In this document: positions 57,760 through 64,000 of the stretch, piece by piece
Numbering within the stretch: the first letter of the stretch is position 1
Layout of the letters: every line of letters begins with the position of its first letter
NCBI RefSeq assembly: GCF_947503385.1
Contig: NZ_CANNDO010000003.1
Span: 372,001 to 436,000 of the forward strand
DNA length: 64,000 nucleotides
Reading direction: 5' to 3'
Origin: an uncultured Tateyamaria sp.
GTDB taxonomy: Bacteria; Pseudomonadota; Alphaproteobacteria; Rhodobacterales; Rhodobacteraceae
Translations under genes and position numbers: made by a program
Notes under the pieces: model-generated
What the model saw: the letters and a program-made list of their open reading frames with translations, nothing else
Databases searched by the model: none
Told to the model about the DNA's origin: nothing

Positions 57760-58314
57760 ATGTTCACCCCCCGCAAGACTGCCGCCACGCTTCTCGCCCT
57801 CGTGCTCGGCACCACCGCAACCTTTGCCGCCAACCCAGACGTGGGCGGCGCACCGATGTTCAGCGACAAAAACATCATTGAAAACGCTGTGAATTCCGCT
57901 GATCACACAACGCTGGTCGCCGCTGTCAAAGCTGCTGGTTTGGTCGACGCATTGATGGGCGATGGCCCCTTTACCGTGTTCGCGCCTGTCAACGACGCCT
58001 TTGCCGCGCTGCCCGCAGGCACGGTCGAAACGCTGCTGGAGCCCGCCAACAAGGATATGCTGACCAAGATCCTTACAGCGCATGTTGTGGCCGGTGATCT
58101 GTCCGCACAGGCGCTGAAGTCGCAGGCCGCCAAAAGCAGCGATGGTTTCGTCCACCTCGAAACCCTGTCCGGTGACGCGCTGTCTGCGCAGGTGCGCGGC
58201 AATCAGGTGTTTGTCTTTGACGAAAACGGCAACGCCGCGAAAATCACGATTGCCGATGTGAACCAATCCAACGGTGTGATCCACGTTGTGAACAAGGTGC
58301 TGCTGCCCAAGTAA
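57760..58314 (+). CDS. Secreted fasciclin-domain protein
   Basis: A 184-residue exported protein with a signal peptide (cleavage near TFA, residue 23) and one FAS1 domain: TLVAAVKAAGLVDAL, then PFTVFAPVNDAFAALPAGT (H1 motif) and the final NGVIHVVNKVLLPK (H2 motif). FAS1 proteins mediate adhesion or envelope contacts. In several Rhodobacterales and other bacteria they belong to ECF sigma stress regulons. The AAAGGAATTTTC ribosome site and the ECF-type promoter at 57684-57712 place it in the local regulon. It is also a possible secretion substrate. Confidence 0.92.
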   Translation: MFTPRKTAATLLALVLGTTATFAANPDVGGAPMFSDKNIIENAVNSADHTTLVAAVKAAGLVDALMGDGPFTVFAPVNDAFAALPAGTVETLLEPANKDMLTKILTAHVVAGDLSAQALKSQAAKSSDGFVHLETLSGDALSAQVRGNQVFVFDENGNAAKITIADVNQSNGVIHVVNKVLLPK

Positions 58315-58377
58315 GCCAGCACAAGTGCCGGGCGGGCGCAAGCCCAAGCCGCCTGCCTGGCGCGCCACGCGACCGCA

Positions 58378-59409
58378 TCACCGCGCCGGAGCCGCGCTTG
58401 ACTGCCGCGTGATCAATTCCGGTGCGCAATGCAGGCTGGCGCCACCGCGCGCAGATGGATCGACAATCGCCATGGCCAGTTCCTTGCCCGCCTCCTGCCC
58501 GATCCGCTTGGCCGGCAGGCGGACCGTGGTCAGCGCAGGTTCGATGTCCGACGAGCCTTTGAAATCTCCGATCCCGACAATAGAAACGTCCTCCGGCACG
58601 GACAAACCGGACGCTTTGGCCCCATACAAGGCGCCGGTGGCAAGGATATCGTTCCCGCATATCAGCGCTGTGGGCGGATTTGCCTGCGATAGCAACTGCT
58701 GCGCGTCGCGCTTCGATTCCGAAATGCTGTAGACCGTTTGCAACATCCAGTGGTCCGGGACTTCAACACCGGCCCCTTGCAACGTGTCCAACACAACGTC
58801 ACGCCGTGCCAGCGCGCGGTCATTCCCGAACGTCGGCGGGAACATGCACGCAATGCGCCTGTGGCCCAGCGCCAGCACGTGCGCGGCAATCATTTGGCCC
58901 GCCAGTTCATTGTCCGCCCCAATGGCCGGGAACCGCGATTGCGCCGCATAATTCCACATCAGCACGCAAGGGATGTCCTGACTGTCCAACAGCTGGAACA
59001 CCGCCTCATCGTGATCGAGCCCGGTCAAAACCACCCCATCCACCCGATGTTCGAGAAACTTGCGCAAAATGGCGTATTCGCGCTGCAAATCGTAGCCATG
59101 CGAGGCCAGAAGGATCGTAAACCCCTGCGCCTCCACCGTTTCAGAAAAGGCCTGCACCACTTCGGCAAAGATCGCGTGGTCCAGTGTCGGGATCAGCACA
59201 CCGATCGTGCCCGAGCGGATGCCGTGGATCGTCTGCGCCGCGCGGTTGCGGATATAGCCGGTGCGGCGCACAGCGGAATCGATCTTCTTGCGGGTCGCGG
59301 GTTTCAGCAATTCGGGGTGATTGAAGTAACGCGAAACCGTCGATGCCGACACACGAGCAGCCTTTGCCACGGTGACGATATCCGCTTTTTTAGTCTTGTT
59401 TACAGACAC
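58378..59409 (-). CDS. LacI-family regulator, likely of the adjacent TctABC/aldehyde dehydrogenase locus
   Basis: A 343-residue regulator with helix-turn-helix IVTVAKAARVSASTVSRYF at residues 11-29 and a periplasmic-binding-like effector domain (GTIGVLIPTLDHAIFAEVVQ, PTALICGNDILATGAL). It diverges from the tctA-type gene across 99 bp that holds a 28-bp inverted repeat. LacI-type SauR controls sulfoacetate genes in Cupriavidus, and the same arrangement here suggests an analogous role. The effector is unknown. Confidence 0.88.
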   Translation of the reverse strand: MSVNKTKKADIVTVAKAARVSASTVSRYFNHPELLKPATRKKIDSAVRRTGYIRNRAAQTIHGIRSGTIGVLIPTLDHAIFAEVVQAFSETVEAQGFTILLASHGYDLQREYAILRKFLEHRVDGVVLTGLDHDEAVFQLLDSQDIPCVLMWNYAAQSRFPAIGADNELAGQMIAAHVLALGHRRIACMFPPTFGNDRALARRDVVLDTLQGAGVEVPDHWMLQTVYSISESKRDAQQLLSQANPPTALICGNDILATGALYGAKASGLSVPEDVSIVGIGDFKGSSDIEPALTTVRLPAKRIGQEAGKELAMAIVDPSARGGASLHCAPELITRQSSAAPAR

Positions 59410-59433
59410 TTCAACGCCACCACCTATCGAATT

Positions 59434-59461
59434 ATGAAAACATTTGCAAAACTATTTTCAT
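59434..59461. promoter_or_regulatory. Candidate operator for the LacI regulator
   Basis: ATGAAAA (59434-59440) and TTTTCAT (59455-59461) form an inverted repeat with a 14-bp centre that itself contains TTTGCAAAA. It lies between the divergent regulator and transporter genes, 47 bp before the transporter start. Binding is inferred. Confidence 0.55.
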
Positions 59462-59508
59462 CGCTTAGCGTTGTTGGTCAACCCTGAGCTTGGGAGGCGT
59501 TTGGGCAA

Positions 59509-61038
59509 ATGGAGTTCCTGTTCTACATGGGCGACGTGTTCACCCCGATCAATTTCGGGTTGCTGTTGCTTGGAACGATTGGCGGCCTCATCCTTGGTGC
59601 GACGCCGGGCCTGTCGCCGACCATGGCTGTGGCCCTCTTGATCCCGTTCACCTTCCAGCTAGAGCCGCAGCAGGGGCTGATCCTGCTGGGTGCGGCCTAC
59701 ACTTCGACAGTGGCAGGCGGCGCGGTCAGTGCCATTCTGCTCAAGATCCCCGGCGCGCCAGCCAACATCGCCACCACGCTTGACGGGCATACGATGGCAA
59801 CCAAGGGCGAAGGCGCAAAGGCGTTGCAGCTGTCGTTCCTCGCCTCTGCGGTGGGTGGGTTGTTTGGTGTGTTCCTGCTGATCTTTTTGACACCGGTTCT
59901 GGCGCAGTGGGCGCTGGCGTTTGGCCCCTCGCACCTGTTCTGGCTGGCCATTCTGGGTGTGACAGTGATTGGCACACTCGATTCCAGCTCAGTGGTCAAA
60001 GGCCTGTTGTCGGGCTGTATCGGTCTCTGGCTCGCCACGATTGGCTTTGACGACATTATGGGCGCGCAGCGGTTCATCTTTCATCCGGCAGTCAGCGGCG
60101 GGATCAACGTTATTCCGGCCCTGATCGGTCTGTTCGCCATCCCGCAGGTGATCACGATGTTCACCAAGGGCCGGTCGAGCGACGATGCCGAGATCATCAC
60201 CGTGCAGCGCCACCCGATCCGGCTTGCCGTCCTTGAGGTGTTCCGCCGCAAAACCGCGCTGGCCATTGGCACCATCACCGGGTCGATCATTGGCCTGATC
60301 CCGGGTGTGGGCGGGCAGATCGCCGGGCTGGTCGCCTATGATCAGTCCAAGAAATTCAGCAAAGAAAGCGAGAAATTCGGCACCGGCCACAGCGAAGGCG
60401 TCATCGCCGCCGAAAGCGCCAACAACGCCATGGTCGGCCCGTCGCTCGTGCCGCTGCTGACACTTTCCATTCCCGGCTCTCCCACGGCGGCGGTGCTGCT
60501 TGGGGGGCTGCTGATCCACGGGATTTTTCCGGGTCCGGACCTCTTCCTGAACTATCCGCAGGTGGCGTGGACCTTCATCGACTCGATGCTGATCGGGCAA
60601 CTGCTGATGTGCGTCTTTGGCCTCTATATTGCCGGTCTGGCCGCCAGCGTCGCGCGCGTCCCGCACGCCGTGATGGCCGCCATTGTGCTGGGGCTGGCGG
60701 TGTTCGGCAGCTACTCGGTCCAGAATTCGATGGGCGACGTCTACGTCATGGCAACGTTGGGCGTGGCGATGTATTTCCTCGAACGGTTCGGCTTTTCGGC
60801 GGCACCGCTCGTTTTGGGCCTCATCCTTGGCCCCATTGCCGAAGCGAACTTTATCCAAGGGTCGATGATCGCCAACGCGACCGTTGGCACAGGCACGTAT
60901 TTCTTTACCGGCTGGCTCAACTGGCTGCTGATCGCGATTGTGGTCGCGTCGATCAGCTATTCGGTCTGGATGGAGATCATGTCGCGCCGCTACACCACCA
61001 AGGATGACGCCGTGGCCAAAGAGGAGGCGCTGTCATGA
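59509..61038 (+). CDS. Tripartite tricarboxylate transporter large permease, TctA family
   Basis: A 509-residue membrane protein with about 11-12 helices. GTIGGLILGATPGLSPTMAVALLIPF near residue 22 and GSIIGLIPGVGGQIAGLVAY near 260 are the two internal repeats with the PG-rich loops diagnostic of TctA. It pairs with the small TctB subunit and the TctC-like binding protein encoded next to import an organic anion with cations. The stop overlaps the next start by ATGA. Confidence 0.94.
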   Translation: MEFLFYMGDVFTPINFGLLLLGTIGGLILGATPGLSPTMAVALLIPFTFQLEPQQGLILLGAAYTSTVAGGAVSAILLKIPGAPANIATTLDGHTMATKGEGAKALQLSFLASAVGGLFGVFLLIFLTPVLAQWALAFGPSHLFWLAILGVTVIGTLDSSSVVKGLLSGCIGLWLATIGFDDIMGAQRFIFHPAVSGGINVIPALIGLFAIPQVITMFTKGRSSDDAEIITVQRHPIRLAVLEVFRRKTALAIGTITGSIIGLIPGVGGQIAGLVAYDQSKKFSKESEKFGTGHSEGVIAAESANNAMVGPSLVPLLTLSIPGSPTAAVLLGGLLIHGIFPGPDLFLNYPQVAWTFIDSMLIGQLLMCVFGLYIAGLAASVARVPHAVMAAIVLGLAVFGSYSVQNSMGDVYVMATLGVAMYFLERFGFSAAPLVLGLILGPIAEANFIQGSMIANATVGTGTYFFTGWLNWLLIAIVVASISYSVWMEIMSRRYTTKDDAVAKEEALS

Positions 61039-61499
61039 CCGACCTGCCCCGCAACCAGCATATCATCGCCTCGGGCCTGATCGCAGGCGTTGGCCTGAGC
61101 ATCGCCTATATCAGCTTTACCCAAGAACCGGCCGCCGCCTTTGTGTTTCCGCGCCTGATCTCGTCCGTCTTTGCCGTGCTGGCGGTGTGGACGTTCATCA
61201 AGGCCATGCTGGGCCGGACCAAGGTCGGCAACGGCATCAGCGCGCAAGCCATGCGCAACATGCTGCCCGGCCTAATCGTCGCCATCATCTATATTTACTG
61301 GGCGGCCAAGGGCGTGGGCTTTTACACCGCGACCACAGTCGCCTTTTTCGTCCTGCTGTCGCTATACGATCCGGCACCGCACACACAGCTGAAAAGCTGG
61401 CTCAAACGCATCGCAATCACCGCCGGTTTCATGGCGGTCATGTACGGTCTCTTTGCGCAATTGCTGAATGTCTTCACACCGCGAGAGATCTTTTTCTGA
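61035..61499 (+). CDS. Tripartite tricarboxylate transporter small subunit, TctB family
   Basis: A 154-residue membrane protein with four predicted helices: IIASGLIAGVGLSIAYISF, then FVFPRLISSVFAVLAVWTFI, LPGLIVAIIYIYWAAKGVGF and a last helix. Size and position between TctA and TctC family genes fit TctB. It overlaps the large subunit by ATGA. Confidence 0.88.
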   Translation: MTDLPRNQHIIASGLIAGVGLSIAYISFTQEPAAAFVFPRLISSVFAVLAVWTFIKAMLGRTKVGNGISAQAMRNMLPGLIVAIIYIYWAAKGVGFYTATTVAFFVLLSLYDPAPHTQLKSWLKRIAITAGFMAVMYGLFAQLLNVFTPREIFF

Positions 61500-61537
61500 A
61501 CCGCTACAGCGGCAGAACAAACCCTAGGGAGGATACT

Positions 61538-62506
61538 ATGAAAACTTGGATTGCAGGGGCCGCACTGGCCTTGGCCACATTGACGGGCACCGCATATGCG
61601 GACGGCCATGGCGAATATCCGGAACGGCCCATCATGCTGATGGTCAGCTATGGCGCGGGTGGCGCCACTGACTTTCAGGCGCGCATCGTGACGATGACCG
61701 CCGGAAACGAAGACGCGCTGGGGATGCCCATTGCCATCGTCAACCGTCCCGGTGCCGGTGGACGCGTCGGCTGGAACTGGTTTGCATCCGAAGCCGAATC
61801 CGATGGCTACACGCTGGGTGCCTATAACATCCCGCATTTCATCGCCCAGTCGATTGAAGGCGGCGTGTCCTACTCCGCCGAAAGTTTTGAACCAATCGCG
61901 AACTGGGGTGCAGATCCGGCCGTGTTCGTGGTGGGTGCAGACAGCGATTTCAATTCGATGGACGACGTGGTCAGCTATGCCAAGGAAAACCCAGGCGGCC
62001 TCACCTTCTCCGGCGCGGGCCTGTTTGTGGGGCACCACATCGCAGCGCTGCAGCTGGAAAAGGCGGCGGGCGTGAAAATGGCCTACATCCCCAACAATGC
62101 TGGTGGCGCGGGCGCAATGCGCGCCGTGATTGCTGGCGAAGTGCTGGGCGGAGTCAACAATCTGTCCGACGCGTTCCGCGCGCAGGCCGCAGGCAACGTC
62201 AAAATCCTCGGCGTGTTTGATCTGGAGCGCAACGCGTTCCTGCCGGATGTCCCCACGCTCAAGGAACAGGGCTATGACATCGACAATGCCTCGGTGAACT
62301 TCCGCGGTGTGATGGTGCCCAAGGGCACACCGCAGCCCATCATCGACAAGCTGGCCGCCACCGTGCCGGCCATGTTCGAGAACAAGCGCGTCAAGAGCCG
62401 CATGGAAGCCGGTGGCTCGCCCATGCACATTATGACACGTGACGAAGTGCTCGCAATGTGGGCCGCACGCGAAGAAACGCTCAAAGAGCTGCTCGCTGGC
62501 CTCTGA
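61538..62506 (+). CDS. Tripartite tricarboxylate transporter binding protein, TctC family
   Basis: A 322-residue periplasmic protein starting at 61538 with GGGAGGATACT upstream. The signal peptide ends at AYA (residue 21). MLMVSYGAGGATDFQARIV and IVNRPGAGGRVGWNWFA are typical TctC/Bug ligand loops, and PDVPTLKEQGYDI lies near the end. It binds a carboxylate or similar anion for the TctAB channel. A strong hairpin follows before the dehydrogenase gene. A sulfonated acid is suggested by the downstream enzyme. Confidence 0.92.
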   Translation: MKTWIAGAALALATLTGTAYADGHGEYPERPIMLMVSYGAGGATDFQARIVTMTAGNEDALGMPIAIVNRPGAGGRVGWNWFASEAESDGYTLGAYNIPHFIAQSIEGGVSYSAESFEPIANWGADPAVFVVGADSDFNSMDDVVSYAKENPGGLTFSGAGLFVGHHIAALQLEKAAGVKMAYIPNNAGGAGAMRAVIAGEVLGGVNNLSDAFRAQAAGNVKILGVFDLERNAFLPDVPTLKEQGYDIDNASVNFRGVMVPKGTPQPIIDKLAATVPAMFENKRVKSRMEAGGSPMHIMTRDEVLAMWAAREETLKELLAGL

Positions 62507-62513
62507 CCCCATC

Positions 62514-62542
62514 GCGCAGCGCCTGCAACACGGGCGCTGCGC
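62514..62542. repeat. Perfect 10-bp hairpin after the TctC-type gene
   Basis: GCGCAGCGCC (62514-62523) pairs perfectly with GGCGCTGCGC (62533-62542) around a 9-nt loop. No T-run follows, and the next gene is co-oriented 21 bp later, so it likely trims or protects the binding-protein message rather than ending transcription. Confidence 0.8.
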
Positions 62543-62563
62543 ACCTCAAACAGGACACACCCC

Positions 62564-63967
62564 ATGAACACCGCCGATCCCATCGCAGATGTCGAAGCCA
62601 TCGTTGCACGTGCCCGTACCGCGCAGCGCGCCTTTGAGAGCGGCGGATCACAGCAGGCCTACGATCATGCAGCACAGGCAGCGGCGTGGGCCATCATGGA
62701 ACCGGGCCGAAACCGCCATCTGGCCGAATTGGCGGTGGAAACGACAGGCCTTGGCAACGTGCCCGACAAGATCACCAAGAACCATCGCAAGACGCTGGGT
62801 CTGATGCGCGACATCCAGCACGCGGCGACGTTCGGCATTATCAGCGATGACCCCGTCACCGGCATCACCGAAATCGCCCGCCCCATCGGCGTGATCGGCG
62901 CGGTTGTACCATCGACCAATCCCGGCGCGACACCCGCCAACAACATTATCAACGCGCTCAAATGCGGCAACGCCATCGTCGTGTCGCCATCGCCCAAGGG
63001 CGTGCCCACCTGCGAGGCGCTGCTGGGCTACATCCATGCCGAATTCGACAAGCTGGGGATTGACCGCGATCTGGTCCAGATGATCCCCGGGCGCGGATCC
63101 AAGGAAAAGACGCAGCGGTTGCTTGAAATCGCAAACTTAATCGTCGTGACAGGCAGCCAGAACAACGTCAAACGGGCTTATACCTCTGGCACCCCTGCCG
63201 TGGCCGTGGGCGCGGGCAATGTCGCCGTGATCGTGGACGAGACCGCCGACCTGACCGCAGCCGCAGAAAAAATCAAAGCCTCCAAAACCTTCGACAATGC
63301 GACGTCATGTTCGTCCGAGAATGCGGTGGTCGTCGTGGATGCAATCTATGACGCCTTTGCCGCCGAAATGGCCAAGACCGGCGGCGCTCTGATCACGGAC
63401 GAGACCAAGGTAACGTCGAAACTGTGGGTCAAAGGCCACCTGAACCCGCAAGCCATCGCGCAGGACGCGGACAAGATGATTGCCGCGCTCGGCCTGACGG
63501 ACGACGTGCCTGCGGACACTGAATATCTTGCGGTCGAGACAACCGGCATCGGCCCCGATCATCCTTTGTCCGGGGAAAAGCTGAGCCGGGTGCTGACCGT
63601 CTACCGCGCCCGCGATTTTGACGACGCCATCCGCCTGACACGCGACATCCAGTTGCATCAGGGTGCAGGACACTCCGTGGGTCTTCACACCCAGACGGAT
63701 GACCGGGCGCTGACGCTGGCCCAAGCCATCCCCACCAGCCGCGTGATCGTGAATCAGGCCCACACATTCGCCACCGGCGGATCGTTCACCAACGGTATGC
63801 CATTTTCGCTGTCGATGGGCTGCGGGTCTTGGGGGGGCAATTCCATCGACACGAATGTGCATTGGCGCCACTTCATGCAGACCACCAAAATCGTGCGTGA
63901 AATCCCTGCCAATGAACCTGCGGTCGAAGACATTTTTGGCGACTATTGGGGCGAGGCCGGCAAATGA
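62564..63967 (+). CDS. Acylating aldehyde dehydrogenase, sulfoacetaldehyde dehydrogenase-like
   Basis: A 467-residue CoA-dependent aldehyde dehydrogenase. The catalytic Cys249 is in FDNATSCSSENAVVV; NAD-binding and structural stretches include VPSTNPGATPANNIINALKCGN and VTGSQNNVKRAYTSGTPAVAVG. The ending GTFATGGSFTNGMPFSLSMGCGSWG-like segment and EDIF are typical of the acylating EutE/SauS branch. SauS reduces sulfoacetyl-CoA to sulfoacetaldehyde in sulfoacetate degradation, and LacI-type regulation with a TctABC-type importer resembles sau loci. Acetaldehyde or another short aldehyde cannot be excluded. It overlaps the next gene by ATGA. Confidence 0.82.
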   Translation: MNTADPIADVEAIVARARTAQRAFESGGSQQAYDHAAQAAAWAIMEPGRNRHLAELAVETTGLGNVPDKITKNHRKTLGLMRDIQHAATFGIISDDPVTGITEIARPIGVIGAVVPSTNPGATPANNIINALKCGNAIVVSPSPKGVPTCEALLGYIHAEFDKLGIDRDLVQMIPGRGSKEKTQRLLEIANLIVVTGSQNNVKRAYTSGTPAVAVGAGNVAVIVDETADLTAAAEKIKASKTFDNATSCSSENAVVVVDAIYDAFAAEMAKTGGALITDETKVTSKLWVKGHLNPQAIAQDADKMIAALGLTDDVPADTEYLAVETTGIGPDHPLSGEKLSRVLTVYRARDFDDAIRLTRDIQLHQGAGHSVGLHTQTDDRALTLAQAIPTSRVIVNQAHTFATGGSFTNGMPFSLSMGCGSWGGNSIDTNVHWRHFMQTTKIVREIPANEPAVEDIFGDYWGEAGK

Positions 63968-64000
63968 TCTTTGACACGGCGGCGCCACCCCAAGGCACGG
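63964..64000 (+). CDS. Start of a gene cut by the window end
   Basis: Twelve codons (MIFDTAAPPQGT) begin inside the dehydrogenase stop through an ATGA overlap, so this is almost surely the next gene of the operon. The fragment is too short to identify. If the locus is sau-like, a CoA ligase would be expected nearby. Confidence 0.55.
   Translation, partial: MIFDTAAPPQGT

Noticed and set aside
58315-58377. Terminator between fasciclin and the convergent LacI gene
   Set aside because: Complementary G+C segments exist but pair imperfectly with bulges and lack a T-run on either strand.
1-64000. CRISPR arrays, insertion sequences, tRNA or rRNA genes
   Set aside because: No regularly spaced repeats, transposase frames or recognisable RNA gene sequences were seen on either strand while reading through.

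Overview
The window looks like chromosome from a marine-type alphaproteobacterium of the Rhodobacteraceae (Roseobacter group). The support is high G+C, long runs of genes joined by 4-base ATGA/GTGA overlaps, several ABC and tripartite tricarboxylate uptake systems, and family-level resemblance of most proteins to Roseobacter relatives. This assignment rests on protein and organisational resemblance, since no rRNA or tRNA is present. I see no insertion sequence, prophage, CRISPR array or origin.

Layout. (1) 1-16.6 kb is a sugar or polyol catabolic locus. A minus-strand operon (FAD oxidoreductase, uronate-dehydrogenase-like SDR, 3-hydroxyisobutyrate-dehydrogenase-like protein) diverges from a long plus-strand operon. 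The plus operon encodes a binding protein, two permeases, a 64-aa membrane protein, a VOC protein, two ATPases, a DhaK-DhaL kinase, a LacI regulator, a TIM-barrel isomerase/epimerase, a Gfo/Idh dehydrogenase, xylulokinase and xylose isomerase. Two LacI-like 18-bp palindromes exactly 30 bp apart sit between the operons. (2) 16.6-17.0 kb is a small K+ channel. (3) 17.4-30.4 kb is the least familiar part. A minus-strand set holds two large proteins I cannot assign (792 and 674 aa), a peptidoglycan-binding/CHAP-like protein without a signal peptide, a small membrane protein, a YdjC-like deacetylase and an atypical SDR. It diverges from a plus-strand set with two related companion proteins, a DyP-type peroxidase, a membrane-anchored cytochrome P450 and a glutathione-S-transferase-like protein that appears to start with ATC. 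(4) 30.4-38.6 kb is a tightly overlapping minus-strand operon: NitT/TauT-type ABC importer, deaminase-like amidohydrolase, FAD-linked oxidase, two flavodoxin-fold reductases, a 2-oxoglutarate oxygenase and a creatininase-family hydrolase.

(5) 38.9-58.3 kb is a type II secretion locus (gspG-H-I-C-D on minus; gspL-M-E-F, a periplasmic-binding-fold lipoprotein, J-K on plus). It lies with two ECF sigma/anti-sigma modules, a small prepilin peptidase, a secreted DUF4331 protein, a molybdoenzyme/cytochrome b pair and a fasciclin protein. Five promoters in this block share one architecture, [TC]GAAAC, a 17-nt spacer, then CGT[AC]NT. They tie half of the secretion machinery, its peptidase and likely exported proteins into a single ECF-type regulon. 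(6) 58.4-64 kb is a LacI regulator, a TctABC-type importer and an acylating aldehyde dehydrogenase, best read as a sulfoacetate-type catabolic locus that runs off the window.

A recurring design feature is that each of the three solute-binding-protein genes is followed, before the next co-oriented gene, by a strong G+C hairpin without a U-tract. Such hairpins commonly stabilise upstream mRNA and raise binding-protein levels relative to the membrane components.
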